NCBI GenBank assembly: GCA_963920575.1
Contig: OY986972.1
Coordinates: forward strand, 14,086,010-14,150,009
Direction: 5' to 3'
From: Narthecium ossifragum
Taxonomy: Eukaryota; Streptophyta; Magnoliopsida; Dioscoreales; Nartheciaceae
Length of the DNA: 64,000 bases
A program made the position numbers and the translations under genes. Of this stretch, positions 1-12,105 are shown in pieces. Within the stretch, counting starts at the first letter, position 1; each line of letters begins with the position of its first letter. Under the pieces are notes generated by a model, which saw only the letters and a program-made list of their open reading frames with translations, did no database searches and was not told the DNA's origin.

Positions 1-1396
1 GTACCCACAGAGATTTGTAAAGATTATTAGAGTGAAACGCTAAAGAACATAAAAGAAAGAAAATAAGGAAGGGAAAATAGAAATATGGAGTCTCGAAAAT
101 AGATGATCTAATAATGAAATAAGAAAACGATGGGAATATGATGGATTAATACTAAGGATCCGATTTCACAATAACAACCTCATTCTATGCACTGAATCAA
201 TCAAGATTTCAGTTTAATTCCAAGGGTTCGTTCTTTCAGTATGATGATCCGTTCGATCGCGGTCTTCACCAAGTACCCTCAATTAACCCTAGCTAATGAA
301 CCCATAACTAAGTGTTAACCAAGAATCCATTAAGCTCTGAAGAACAATTATGAACCAAGAAGTGTCTTAACTTGAACCTGGCTTCGACTAAATCTCATTC
401 ATTCATAGATCCTGCAAGATCAGGGAATGAATCCTCGCCCAATCTTACATAACACAATCTATAATACTTCTATTGGCCAGATAAAGATATTTAAGATCTC
501 AATTATAATAATGAATGAAACAAGAAATATATACTGATTAAATAAATATGATCCAATAACATAGAATGATTCTGTTAGGCTACATCGGTACCTTAGAGAA
601 GAAACTAGCCACTCATCTTCATCATGACGGCAACAAAACTAATGAAGAAATAAGATGAGGAAAAGAAAAGAAAACCAAGCCTGGAACCCGTCTCCTCTCC
701 TCCAAACGCTGCCAAAAAGTCCCCTTCAAACTCTAGAAAGAGTCCTATTTAAAGCCTTAAGTGTCTCCATCCACGGATTAGATCTAAACCGTTGAATTTC
801 TTCACTGGGAAAGTAGGATCGATCCTTCCAGGGGTGTCGGATCGATCCTTTGCATCGAAATCTTCAATTTCTGGCTACGCCCTTGTCGAATCGATCCCAC
901 TATAGGTGTCGGATTGATCGGACTCAGTTGGATGGATAGTAGGATCGATCTGACTGTGTTCATCTGAAAAGCATATGTTTTGTCATGATTTAATTCCCGA
1001 GTCCGATCGATCCCTCTCCAGGTGTGCGATCGATCTGACTCCTTGAGTATTTACTGTTTTGCCATACAGACTGCGCCGTTGCTACTAAAATTGTCGTAAC
1101 TTCTTCTAGGAAACTAAGAATCACGAATCGTAAAATTCTTCAGAAACTAGACTTCAAGAGCTTTCCAACCATATATGATACATCATCTGGGTCTTCATGA
1201 GCAGGTACAGTTTAATCTTTCAAATTGATCCATATAATCTTTTCAGCTTCTTAGCTCCTTTTTGCTGCATTTTCCAAACAACTATGTGAAGCAACATATA
1301 GATATAAAAATAGTAATAAAGATGTTGATTAAGGATAATAATCTACAATTGAGATGACTATAAGACTGTTCAGAGTGCACTTTCATGCACTCATCA
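1..1396 (-). mobile_element. LTR of an Athila-like element, cut by the window edge
   Basis: The right end reads GCACTCATCA, the terminus shared by the other Athila-like LTRs here, so this LTR points to the - strand. The bases just after it (AATACCTCCAAC) look like a weak polypurine tract on the - strand, which suggests a 3' LTR. Most of it is an inverted, diverged match of 2751-4323; for example the opening bases GTACCCACAG are the reverse complement of 4314-4323. A - strand TATA-like box lies at 745-754, with a GATCGATC dyad array upstream of it at 817-1035 and the conserved U3 block at about 1069-1205. The left end and any target duplication lie outside the window. Confidence 0.8.
817..1035 (-). 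repeat. GATCGATC dyad array upstream of LTR TATA box
   Basis: Core palindromes, one mismatch allowed in some, start at 817/840, 889/912 and 1005/1028. Each pair is spaced 23 bp and the first two pairs start 72 bp apart. A further core at 943 is less regular. The array lies upstream of the - strand TATA-like box at 745-754. Confidence 0.75.
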
Positions 1397-2394
1397 AATA
1401 CCTCCAACTTTTATACCCCCTACATAACTAGGACGAGTCCCCTCCCTCATCAAGGTCTTCCATCATTCCCGGGTGTCCGCTCCAGTCGTTCGCTCCGAGG
1501 AGGGTGCTAACTCGGAAGAAGTCGAGCGCATGCTTGGCTCATCTCCAGCGTCAGACAGTGGTGGACTAATTGCAAGGACCCGTATCTCTAACCCGGTCTG
1601 ATCACGTAGGTCGAGGGTCAGGTTCGGTTGGTTTGGCCCGGTCGGCCTTGCTTCGCGATCTGCCTTGATCATTGTGGCTCGAGGGGTAATTTGGTGAATT
1701 ACCCTTGACGGAGGTGGTTTCACACACACGTGGCGCACACACAGCCTTGTAATTATGTATATGATTGATTAGATCTTTAGGAGTACTCTAGATCTGAGGA
1801 GCTGAGTTTGATCGCGAGGATTGAGATTTCTACGGCTAGGATCAGATCTGGCTGATTGAACGGCCATGATCTAATCTTAAGCCAACCATATATTAGAGCC
1901 CATTTCTTTCATTAGGGCATGGCCCGCGATCCCCTTCGAGGGAGAGAGAGAGAGATGACGGCTACCGCGTTGATCGTGACCGGAGGGGAGAGAGGAGGAT
2001 GGCGATCATGACCTGAGGAGGGAGCTTGGTGATTGCAATCATGACCAGAGGAGGGAACTCGGCGACGGCGATGGTGACCTGATCGGGGAGGACAAGAGAC
2101 AGGTCGCAAACGGAGAAGAAGGGGAGGAGAAGATCTCGACCTAGGACGACGCCCAGAGGTAGGGAACTCTACCCTAATCTTGAATTAGACCTTTAGGAAG
2201 GGTTTTGATGGTTGTGGTTTTGGATTTGTTGGTTGCTTTGTGGATGTTCGTGGCTCCGATGGTTGATGAATGTTAGCTCTTCTTGCTGGTTCGTCGGATA
2301 CATGCTAGCCTAGGGCTCTGTGATGCTTTCTTCTTTCCTTCTTTGCTGCTACGGTCTGAGTCTTGGGTTTTCTTGGATTTCTCTTCCTCTGTTC
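1397..2394 (+). mobile_element. Chromovirus-type LTR remnant, part 1
   Basis: The sequence from about 1640 (a GGTAATTTGGTGAATTACCC block, then GTTTCACAC and GCACACACAG) matches the 5' part of the chromovirus-like LTRs at 24.0, 29.8, 38.9 and 53.5 kb. The small inverted repeat GGTAG/CTACC at 2158-2173 is also present in those LTRs. No start or target duplication is recognisable. The LTR was later split by the hAT-like element at 2395 and the LINE at 6213. No coding sequence is seen. Confidence 0.6.
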
Positions 2395-2750
2395 CAGTGG
2401 CAAATTTAGAAATTTAACTAAGTGGGGGCACAAACATTTTTCAAGCCTCACACGAAAGGCGGAGGAATGCCTACATACATAATGTACCTTGACTAGCTCA
2501 TTCACTAACACAAAATACAAAAATGCCAAGGTATAAAAATAACTAACAAAAATACATGATAAAAGAAATAAACAAACTAAGTCGTCACTGATCGTGATAA
2601 TTGCATCCTATTGGGCTTCATATTTTGAAAGTTGCAAAATAACTTCATCATCAATAGTTTTAAAAATCTCTTCTTCAACGTATACAACCAAGCTGTCATT
2701 CATCCACTCATCACCCATTCAAGTCTTTATCTACAAAAAAATGTAGCATC

Positions 2751-4389
2751 TGATGAGTGCATGAAAGTACACTCTGAATAGCCTTATAACTAGTTTAATT
2801 ACTGGATGCTTCATCATTAATTAGTCTTTTTAGTACTAGCCTTATAAATAGTTTAATTACTGGATGTTACATCCTTAATTAGTCTTTTTAATACTATTTT
2901 TATACTTATATCTTGCTTCACAAAGTTATGTGGAATATGCAGGAAATAGGAGCTAAAGAAGCAAAGATATGTCATATTCAACATTGAATTTGTACCTGCT
3001 CAGAATGAACCAGATAATCTTCTATACATGGTTGGAAAGCGCTTGAAGTCTAGTTTCTGGATAATTTTACGGTTCGTGATTCCGAGTTTTCTAGAGAAAG
3101 TTACGGGAATATTAATATTAATGGCGCAGTCTGGATGACAAAACAGTAAATACTCAGGAAAGACGGATCAATCATGTTCACTAAAAGGATCGACCCTTTT
3201 ATGCAGACAGACCTGATAAAACGCATACTTTTCAGATGATCACAGAAGGATCGATCCTCCTTTCACTCGAGAATATTGAGGAAATCGTCGAGGCGAAGGA
3301 TCAATCTTTCTCCTATCGAAGGATCTATCCTACTATCCATCCTATTGAGAAGGATCCATCCTACTATCCATCCTACTGAGAAGGATCGATCATGCTTCTA
3401 TCAAATAATCGATCTTCTTCGGGCGTAGCCAGAAATTGAAGATTTTGATATCAAAGGATCGATCTTACACCTATGGAAGGATCGGTCTTACCTTCGCAGT
3501 GAAGAAAATTAACGGCTCACATCTAATCCGAGGATAGAGACACTTTAAGGCTATAAATAGGACTCTTTCTAGGGTTTGAGGGGGGTCGGCCAGTACTATT
3601 GGGGGAGTTTTGAAGGACGGAAAGAGGGGAGAAGACCGCACAAAGATCTAGAGTTTTTTTTCTTTTCTTTCTTATGAATATCTTGGTTGTTTTCATGATG
3701 AACATGAGTGGCTAATCTCTTTGCTAAGGAACCGATGTAGCCCTAACTGAATCATTCTATGTTATTGGATCATGATTATTTATTCAGTTTATTTTCCTTG
3801 TTCCGTTCATTATTATAGCTTAGATCATAAATACCTTTATCTGGCCATTAGAAATATTATAGATTATTTTATGTGAGATCGGGCGAGGGTTCATTCCCTA
3901 ATGTTGCAGAATCTATGAATGAATGAGTTTATGTCGAGGCCGGGTTTAAGCTAAGACAATTCTTGATTCATAATTGTTCTTCAGAGCTTAATGGATTCTT
4001 GATTAACACTTAGTTATGGGTTCATTAGCTAGGGTTAATTGAGGGTACTTGGTGAAGACCGTTATCGAACGGATCATCATACCAGAAGAATGAGCCCTTG
4101 GAATTAAATTGAGATTTTGTTGATTCAATGCATAGAATGAGGATGTTATGGTGAAATCGGAACCTTAGTATTCATCCATCATATTTCCATCGTTTGCTTA
4201 TTTCGTTACTAGATCTTCTATTCTCAATACTTCATATTTCTTCCTTTACCTTGCTTATTTTCTTTCTTCTATGCCCTTTTGTGTTTTAGTCTATTAATCT
4301 CTACAAATCTCTGTGGGTACGATACTCATCTTGCTGCTATATTCATCACACCGATTCGTATACTTGCGAGATATAAAACTTATTCACCA
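2751..4389 (+). mobile_element. Solo LTR, Athila-like, target duplication GCATC
   Basis: It starts TGATGAGTGC, ends TTCACCA, and is flanked by GCATC at 2746-2750 and 4390-4394. No internal coding region is present, so it is a solo LTR of 1639 bp. TATAAATA is at 3552-3559 and a GATCGATC array lies upstream of it. The flanks also show an older tandem duplication of about 30 bp (CAAGTCTTTATCTA... on both sides), so the LTR landed between two short repeats of the hAT-like element. Confidence 0.88.
3249..3487 (+). repeat. GATCGATC dyad array upstream of TATA
   Basis: Sites such as 3299/3322 and 3457/3480 are pairs spaced 23 bp, with single cores at 3249 and about 3383. Many cores carry one substitution. 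TATAAATA follows at 3552. Confidence 0.65.
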
Positions 4390-4479
4390 GCATCCAAGTC
4401 TTTATCTATAAAAAACATAGCATCCAATTCACAAAAAAAAGGAATGAGGGTCGAGCTAAGGAGGAGAGATGAGAAGAGA

Positions 4480-5290
4480 AGAGAAGAGGGAAGGTGTCGA
4501 TCGGAACCTTCGTGGATCGCGTGGCCGACGGTGGGACGATGATCGACTACTTCATGATAGTCAAGGAGGTAGATGAACCAGAGGACGCCATCCGCCGGGC
4601 CGATGACCCTGGATCGCATGGCTGATGGTGGGTTGGGCGTGGCCAACGGCGTGGGGTGAGCCATCGGCGGGTGTTCGAACCGGAAGGGGCGGAGCTGCGG
4701 AGGGTCTCGAGTCTCGACGATGGCTAATCTTGGATGAGCGGATCACGGATGGTTGTTGGCTGTTCCCAGTGACTGGAAGGGCGGCGTCAAAGCCCGAAGG
4801 AGGAAGGGCAGCGTCGGCATTGAAGAGGGAATGAGGAGAAGGAGGCGGCGTCGTCGGTATGAAGCTTGGAAGGCATCGTGGGTGGGCCATGGGTTGTGGC
4901 CGACGACGACATACGACAGAGCCGGTAGAGGGGGCGCGCGGGCGTGGTCGATGGATGACGGAGCTGGTAGAGGGGGAGTGGGCGATGGGCTGATATGGCG
5001 TCGATCGTGGGCGCGTGGCCGATGGACGACGGAGCTGGACCAGCCGGTAGAGGGGGCGTGTGGGCGTGGCCGACGGACGACGGAGCCGGTAGAGGAGGCG
5101 TGGGCGATGGGCGATGGGTGATGGCGTCAGGCATGGCTAGATGAGTGGATGAGTGGGTGACCGGATGAGAGAATAGAGAAGAGAGGGAGATGAGAGATGA
5201 GAGAAGAGAGAAGAGAGAGGGAGATGAGACGAATGGGATGGCAGGTCAGTCACATCCTATCCCATCTCTCTCTCTATTTAACTATAGAGA
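4480..5290. repeat. GC-rich minisatellite inside the hAT-like element
   Basis: Imperfect repeats of a unit of about 34 bp built around GGCGTGGCCGACGG and GGAGCCGGTAGAGGG, followed by GA-rich sequence. The same unit recurs at 21090-21480. Open frames here are Arg/Gly/Pro-rich, occur on both strands and follow the repeat, so I do not call genes. Confidence 0.75.
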
Positions 5291-5413
5291 GGTTTTAGGC
5301 GGGAGGATATGAGATGAGCAAGTGGGTTTTTTTGCCATGTGTGCTTAATTTTTTTTTTTTCAGCTGAGTGAGGGCGACTGCCCCCACTTGGCCCCCACGT
5401 AAGTCCGCCACTG

Positions 5414-6212
5414 CTCTATTCTTGGTTGGCCGGACGCGAGAGGTCCTCCTGCACCCCTGTCGATGCCCTTCTCTTCTTCTTGTTGCCATTGCTTGGATCG
5501 ATATTATTGATGAGGTTTTCTATCTCTTCTTCTGGTTTGATGGAATATGATACTATTCCATGCTTTCTTCTCCCCTTGCTACCATGGATTGCTAGAGATG
5601 TTTGCGTTTGATTGGTTTCTACAAGATTTTTCTCCTCTGTGTTTCCTTTCTTTCCTCTGTTCTTGGTTTGCCAGTTACTTGAGATCTTCCTCCACCCCTT
5701 CCCAATGTTTCTTTTGGATTTACTGGCTATCGTAGGTTGCGACTGTTGATCTCCTTTTGGATGGACTGCCCTATCCTGTCCGACATATGTTTGGATTTCT
5801 TTTAGATCAACTAGTTATAGTTGAGTTTTGTGGAATGCTTGGATTCCCTTGTTTCTGCCCTGTTTCCTTCTCCATTCTCCCACGAAGCTTTGTGTTCGTG
5901 GCTTGTGCTGGTGTCCTTCTCTTCTTTTCCTGCCTTGGTGTGTATATGCAGTTAATGTCTAATGTCAACTTCGTAGTACAAGCTTGTACCAACGCAGGTG
6001 AATTAATTGAAGATTATAATGCAGTGTATTGTTGTAAAACCTTGTAGTACCTGCTCGTCCCAATGCAAATGAATTGGTTCTAATATAATTCGATACTATA
6101 GCCTGTGATATGGTTTCAGGTCCCTATATGAAATAGGTAGGACAAGTTAAATGGTGACGTACACTTCTGTTTTATAAATTAAGGGCAACCTTGTTTTGCA
6201 TGCCAGAACTTC
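5414..6212 (+). mobile_element. LTR remnant, part 2 (between hAT-like element and LINE)
   Basis: Pyrimidine-rich sequence continuing the host sequence of the hAT-like element after its target duplication. It has no recognisable gene. It ends in the LINE target duplication GCATGCCAGAACTTC at 6198-6212. Confidence 0.45.
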
Positions 6213-6262
6213 TTCTTTTTTTTGATTAGATAAGCCAGACTGGCTAGGGATGAAAGAGGAGA

Positions 6263-9200
6263 TTACATGACCACAAGAGGGGGCCCGAGCGGGCCAACCC
6301 GGGCAGAGCCAGCGAGGCTATCCGCCTCCGCGTTGAACTCGCGAGGGATAAGAACAAACAAGACACGAGAGAAGGAAGAGGTAAGAGTCCAAATCGGACG
6401 AAGGATCATAAGAAGGTCCCGAGGCCAAGCACTCCTGCCGGAAATAAAGTTGACGGCCAACTTAGAATCAGATTCAACCACCAGATCCAAGATCCCTTTC
6501 CGCTTAGCTTCCGAAAGACCCCCCAAAATAGCTAAAAGCTCTCCTTCCACAACTGAAGAGGTAGCGTGGCAAGAGCTCCATTTCCAAGCTTCCATGCCAA
6601 AGGAGAAAAGAATTGCAGCCAACCCAGCAACACCAGGAGAAAAGGCTGCATCGGTTCTAAGGACAGGAGCAGAGTTTGCAGGGCGAGAGGTAGAGGGAGG
6701 TTGGGGACGGGAAGAACGGAACTCTCTAACTTGTCAATAGATGACGCTCGAGAGCTGAGAAGGATGGAGCATCTGATTATTGAAGACCATGGCATTTCTC
6801 TCCTTCCATAGCCACCAGAGTGTAAAAGCTACCTTCGACTTCTTTTCCTCAACACCGGCACGGGCAGATTTTGAGAAGAGTAGCCAGCAGTCCCAGAAGG
6901 AAGAAGGGGGATGCGAGCCTGATGCGAAGCGACTCCAGACTTCTTGCGCAAAGCTACAGCTGAAGAAGATGTGGACCGGATCCTCTCGCGCGGCTTTACA
7001 CCTCAGGCAGGTTGGGTCGCCAAGGCACCCCCAACGCCACAAAGCCTCAGCTGAGAGGATTTTACCATGGAAAAGCTTCCAGAGGAAGAACTTCACTCTA
7101 GGGCCAGCTGGGATCTTCCAGAAATTCTGCCATCTTGCACAGTTGTCCTCCCCCGCCCACTCCGGGCTCTCTCTGCTAGAAAGCCAGTGGAAAAGTGATG
7201 AGGAAGAGATGGCGCCATCGCTAGAGAACATCCAAACGGCCCGATCCTGAGTCTCTCGGTGTGGATGAAAGCTCTGGATCCGCTGACAGAGCTCCGGATG
7301 GAAGAGGGATGAGAGCTTCGCCGTGTCCCAATGGCCAGACTCCAAAACAAGGTCCCCAACCACCATATCGGTGGACAAGAAAGAGGAAAAAAGAGACGGA
7401 GAAGACAGTAATGGAGTATCAAAGAGCCAGTTATCAGAGAGGACATTGACCTTGCTGTGCGTTGAGGGGGTCCACCGCAGCCCTGCCTGGAGCTCTCTGG
7501 CAGCGAGGCAAATTCTGCGCCAGTGGCTTGAGCAGCGATAATGAATCTTGCCAGAGGGGATGCTCCCAAGCCACTTATACTTAGCTCTAGAGATTCTGCT
7601 CCAGATTGAGTCTGGCCCCTTGTAGAGGTCAGCTACTCTCTTCAAACGCAGGGATCTTTGCCAAGTACTGAAACGGCGAATGCCCAAGCCCCCTGCCTCC
7701 TGGGGGCTGCAAACACGTTCCCAAGCTACCCGGCCCCCTCTCTTTCCTTCCCACAAGAAGTTTCTGGCGAAAAACTCGAGCTTCTTGATGACAGCAGCCG
7801 GAACATGGGTGGCCATAAAGGTATGAGTTGGAAGGGCCTGAAGAATAGACTTGATGAGGGTGACACGCCCAGCACCCGCAAGCTTGAGAGCACTCCAATG
7901 ACTGAGTCGGCTGACAAAAGATTCAATGAGGTAGTTGAAAGCCTCAGCTTTGAGTCTTCCACCAGCAACCGGCACTCCAAGGTACATGAAGAAACCTTGG
8001 TCTTCAGAAATCCGCAGGACCCGGGTGATGCTGAAGCGCCTGGCCTCCACTGTGCAAGGAGAAAAACGAACCTTAGACTTGGCCTGGTTTACATCAAGAC
8101 CCGACATGGACCGGAACTCATCAAGGATGAGGACAATCTTCCTTGCTTCTTCGACAGACGCTTTGGTGATGAGGAGGCAGTCGTCGGCGTATAGCAGGTG
8201 AGAGAAGGTTGCTGGAGCCCGGTAGAATTTGACTCCTTTGAGGCCGCGAGCATCATCTTTGAGCTTTAAAGATAAAACTTCCTGCACCATGATGAAAAGA
8301 TAAGAGGAAATGGGGTCCCCCTGACGGAGACCCCGGGAGGCCGAGAAGTGGCCGCAAATCCTGCCATTGACAATAAGACAGAAAAAACAGGAAGACAAAC
8401 AGCCAGTAATCCAAGCTCTCCATCGTGAGGGGAAGTCCATGGTTGCCAACACATGATCCAAGAATCTCCAGCAGACACTGTCGTAGGCAGATCGAATATC
8501 CACCTTCACAGCCATCAGAGGACGAGTCCTGGGAGCCCGGTGGAGAGAATGCAGCAGCTCTTGAGCAGCGGAGATGTTATCGAAGATGCTGCGACCTGGT
8601 GCAAAGGCAGACTTTTCCAGACCAACAAGACATCCAACAACACTGCGGAGCCGGCGAGCCAGAATGGAGGAGATGATCTTGTACTTCACATTACAAAGGC
8701 TGATGGGTCGATAGTCTCTGACACGGCGAGGATTGTCGACCTTAGGGATCATAGACACAAAGGTCTCATTCCAATGAGGAGGGAGCTGCCCGGTGAGGAA
8801 GAACTTTTGGATCAAGTGGACGAGATCACTCTTGAGAACTGACCAGAACTTCAGAAAAAACTCAACTGACAAACCGTCGGGGCCCGGGCAGCGGCTCTGC
8901 TCTATCTCTTTCAACGTCGCCAAGATTTCATCCTCAGAAACATCCTCCAAAAGGAGGAGTTGGTCTTCAGGTTTAAGCTTGGGGAGGGCAGGAAGAACGA
9001 ACTCACCCTGGCTAGGAGGTGCAGTCCAAAGAGTACTGAAGTGCTGAATCAGGACAGCAGCAACCTCATCGTGGGATGAGACGACCCTTCCATCCTCAGC
9101 AACAATCTCAAGCACCTTCGATCTGACCTGTCGACGCTTGGCAAGGCTATGGAAGAAACCTGTGGTTCTATCCCCCTCCAGGATCCACTTCTGCCTGAAG

Positions 9201-10252
9201 CGTCTAGCAACGAAATCCTCTTGATGAAGCAACAAGGCTGTGTGGCGATTTTCTACGCACCGAAGCTCGACCTCCTCTTCAGCGGTGAGGATTCCCAGCT
9301 CTTCTTTATCATACAAACACTCCAGGAGACGCTCTGTTTGGGCTCCCGACTTGAAAAGGTCAGAATCATCACGTCTATTCCAGAGTTTGACGACGCTCTT
9401 GACTTCCTGAGTCCTTCCAGCAAAAGCAAACTGCTTGGAACCCGTGCGCTGCCTATCCCAAGCCCTCTGGACAAGATCAGCAAACTCTGCCTTATTCAGC
9501 CAAAACGACTCAAGGCGGAACGGGGAGGCTCCTGGGATCCGCGGTTCTTGATCAGTGGAGAAGAGAAGTGGGTTGTGATCAAAAGCCAGGCGAGGGAGAT
9601 GGCGAATCAGGGAGTCGGGGAACGCTCGCTTCCAAGCTTCATTGCAGATACCCCGGTCCAACCTCTCTAAGATACGCGCGCACCCCTGCCGCTTGTTAGA
9701 CCAAGTGAAGGTTGGGCCAACGAAACCCAAGTCCAGCAAGGCGCAGGAGGACAAGAAGGCCAAGAAATCCCTGACACCTCGGTTGAAGACGAAAGGGCGG
9801 CCACCCCTCTTCTCAAAAGACGAACAAATGATGTTGAAATCGCCAATGATAGCATGTGGTCGAGAACCACGGCAAGCATAGGACAAATCCTTCCACAGGC
9901 GACGCCTCTCAGCTGGGCTTCTGGCCGCATAGACAGAAGACACCCACCACTGCGAACCATCTCTTCCGGTGAAAACTCCATGGATGGCTTGTGATGAAGA
10001 CTGAACAAAAGAGACAAGCTTGTCATCCAGCTTCCAAGCAGCCAAAATACCCCCTCGGCGGCCCTGGCGTGGGGCAAGGAAAGAACCCCAAGAGACCCCC
10101 AACACTCGGTTTACGCTAACCAAATCGTCCGCTGAAAGCCCAACCTCCTGGAGAAGAAGGAGATCTGGCGAGTGTCGGGAAATCAAGCTCCGGCAGATGC
10201 GGCGCAGCTTCCGGAGCCCGATGCCGCGACAGTTCCAAGAGATGGTCTTCAT
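6263..10252 (-). pseudogene. LINE ORF2: endonuclease, reverse transcriptase, zinc finger, RNase H
   Basis: ORF2 makes the nicking and copying enzyme for target-primed reverse transcription. An AP-type endonuclease spans residues 1-235 (WNCRG at 6-10, LQE at 34-36, GDFN at 137-140, FDHNP at 224-228). Reverse transcriptase spans about 500-760, with the catalytic YADD at 688-691. A zf-RVT region at about 1035-1110 holds CLRC and a downstream H and C. An RNase H domain fills the last 120 residues (E in VEGELL, D in VESDSK, ADSLA near the end), as in many plant L1 elements. One TGA at 6734-6736 (codon 1173) separates zinc finger and RNase H; the frame is otherwise open for 1329 codons. The start ATG overlaps the ORF1 stop. 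Confidence 0.93.
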
Positions 10253-12045
10253 GGGGCACCAATGGCGGAAGGGCTAAGCCCACCTCGCTCCGCCAGCAGC
10301 AAGGCGTCATCAGATCCGTCATAGCGATCAGGGAAGGAGATCTCCGAGTCGACCTCTTCATCGGACCAGATGCCCTCTTCACCCGAAGGGCTCTCAGAGC
10401 CAGAGAGGGGAGAAGGAGACTGAGAGGAGGAACAAGGCAGGAGGGAGCGTACTAGCTCCTCGAGACCGTTGATGTGAAGCTGCAGCTGCGCATCAGACGA
10501 GAGGAACGTGGCAGCTTGGCCACCACAAGAGATGAGAGGTGGAGGGGCCGCATCACGAGGAGGTTCAACCTCCTCTGGAACCGATCTCAGCTCGGCCTCA
10601 GGAACCTGATCTAAACCCAAAGAGATGAGGACCGGGCCAGCGCCAAGAATAGAGGGTAGGGCAGATCCAAGCGTGATCTCAGCGGGGAGTGGTTCAGTCG
10701 GACCGGGAACCAAAGCTGCAGAGCAAGTCGGACCGGGAAGCAGGCACGTAGCCAAGTTTGAATTTGAAATTTGAGTTGCTTCCATCTGTCCAGCATTAGG
10801 GGAGACCAAGACTGGCGCAACCAGCGCTGCAGGCAATCTGACACGCCAACGGCCACCCGCCGCCAAGCCAGCGTCGCCGATGAGTGCGCCGGGGATGGCC
10901 TTCTTCTTCCTTCCACGCTTCGGGCGATTTGCGCGAACTCTACGTTTTTTGGTCGGGACGGCAATTTAGACCACATCATGGAGCTCCTGCTCCAGAGGAG
11001 GCCCAGCCCCCTGCGACGGCGGAGAGACCGGAGCCAGAGGAGGGGAAGGGGAGCAGGAGTGTCCCAGACGGCCACAGACGGAACATGTCGTGAGGCCCTC
11101 AAAAATGAACTCCTGGAAAAAACGCTTGCCGTTCTGACGCTCAATCCAAATCCCACGCCGCACCGGGATGGAAGACTGGATTTGAACACAGACACGAGCA
11201 AATCTGCATCTCGAGGCTTCCGCGGAGAAGTAGTCAATCTTAATGGGAGTTCCAATCGAGCTAGCGATGCGGAGGAGACTGTCATCCTTGAAGTAGTTCA
11301 CCGGCAGACCAGGGAGACGAACCCACACTGGTTGGAGGTCCAGCGAATCTTCCCCAGGACGGTAGTCATCCTGCCAACCAAAGATAGAAACCTTCTTGTC
11401 TCCGACGCACCAGGGGCCGCCAGTCACCGCTCGTAGGCAATCCTCTTCTCTCCGGAATTTAGCAACAAAGGTACACTCCTCAACGTCCACCACCAGGATA
11501 GGAGCAAAGCCGGCCCAGAGCCAGTTGAGTCTCCTTCTCAACTCATCCAAGCGCATCTTACCATCAAGCTTTAAGAAGATAGAATGAATCCAGAGTTGTC
11601 TGCCGCGGGCCCTATCCTCCTCATCAAAGACCAAGGTGTTGTCGTCTTGGTGCACCTGGGGCGTTGTGCAAGCATTGATCGTAGGTGGGGTAATGAAACC
11701 ATTGTCAAGACCACACAGCTCCCCAATAAAAGTGTTCTCGGGTGTTGGTGGAGGAGCAGCCAAAACCACATGCTCCGAAGGCCCCACCATGGAATCCCTC
11801 ATGGACGACCCCTCCAGGATTTGTTGTAGAAGAAGAGTCTGCATTCTAGGTTGATGGGGGCAAAAAGGGTGGGCCAGGGTGGAGAGGGGCGGAAGGTAGA
11901 GGCTTGGTTTAGGGAGGCGGGCATTGGAAGAGGTCAACGAAGGAAGGGTTGGATCAGAAGGGGGAGGGGGGGTCACAGGGCGAGGGCAGGAAGGTGTACG
12001 AGGAGAAGAGGTGGGGGGAGAAGAAGGGAGGGCAGGGAGCTCCAT
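10249..12045 (-). pseudogene. LINE ORF1: RNA-binding protein with zinc knuckle
   Basis: This frame should make the nucleic-acid-binding partner of ORF2. The start is the ATG at 12045, in LINE sequence; the frame is open further upstream only because it runs into flanking DNA. After a Pro/Ser-rich N-terminus comes a region resembling plant DUF4283 (RRRLNWLWAGFAPILVVDVE and the following residues). A CCHC-like knuckle starts CSVCGRLGHSC; the rest is degraded. One TAA at 10966-10968 (codon 360) interrupts the frame. Directly after it the reading continues with a basic stretch (PTKKRRVRANRPKRGRKKK) that could be a nuclear localisation signal. It ends in TGA at 10249-10251, sharing ATGA with ORF2. 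Confidence 0.85.
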
Positions 12046-12105
12046 GAAAAGGAAGAGGAACCAAACCCAATCAGATTGAACCCCACGCATGCATGCCAGA
12101 ACTTC

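Larger units (their letters stand above)
2395..5413. mobile_element. hAT-like non-autonomous DNA transposon holding a nested LTR
   Basis: The left end reads CAGTGGCAAATTTAG and the right end, reverse complemented, reads CAGTGGCGGACTTACG; both then contain AAGTGGGGGC. Flanking octamers are CTCTGTTC (2387-2394) and CTCTATTC (5414-5421), an 8-bp target duplication with one mismatch, as expected for the hAT superfamily. Without the nested solo LTR (2751-4389) the element is about 1.4 kb. It has no transposase reading frame, and its right half is minisatellite. Family assignment rests on termini and duplication length only. Confidence 0.7.
6213..12090 (-). mobile_element. L1-type LINE retrotransposon, nearly full length
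   Basis: The element is bounded by a perfect 15-bp target duplication, GCATGCCAGAACTTC, at 6198-6212 and 12091-12105. The 3' end is an A-tail on the - strand (T-run at 6213-6222). It encodes ORF1 (12045-10249) and ORF2 (10252-6263), which overlap by four bases. Only one nonsense codon interrupts each frame, and the target duplication is perfect, so the insertion looks fairly recent. The 5' UTR is only about 45 bp, so a slight 5' truncation is possible. It inserted into old LTR sequence. Confidence 0.93.

Noticed and set aside
4753..5134. Open frames of 115-122 codons on both strands
   Set aside because: Same minisatellite effect inside the hAT-like element.
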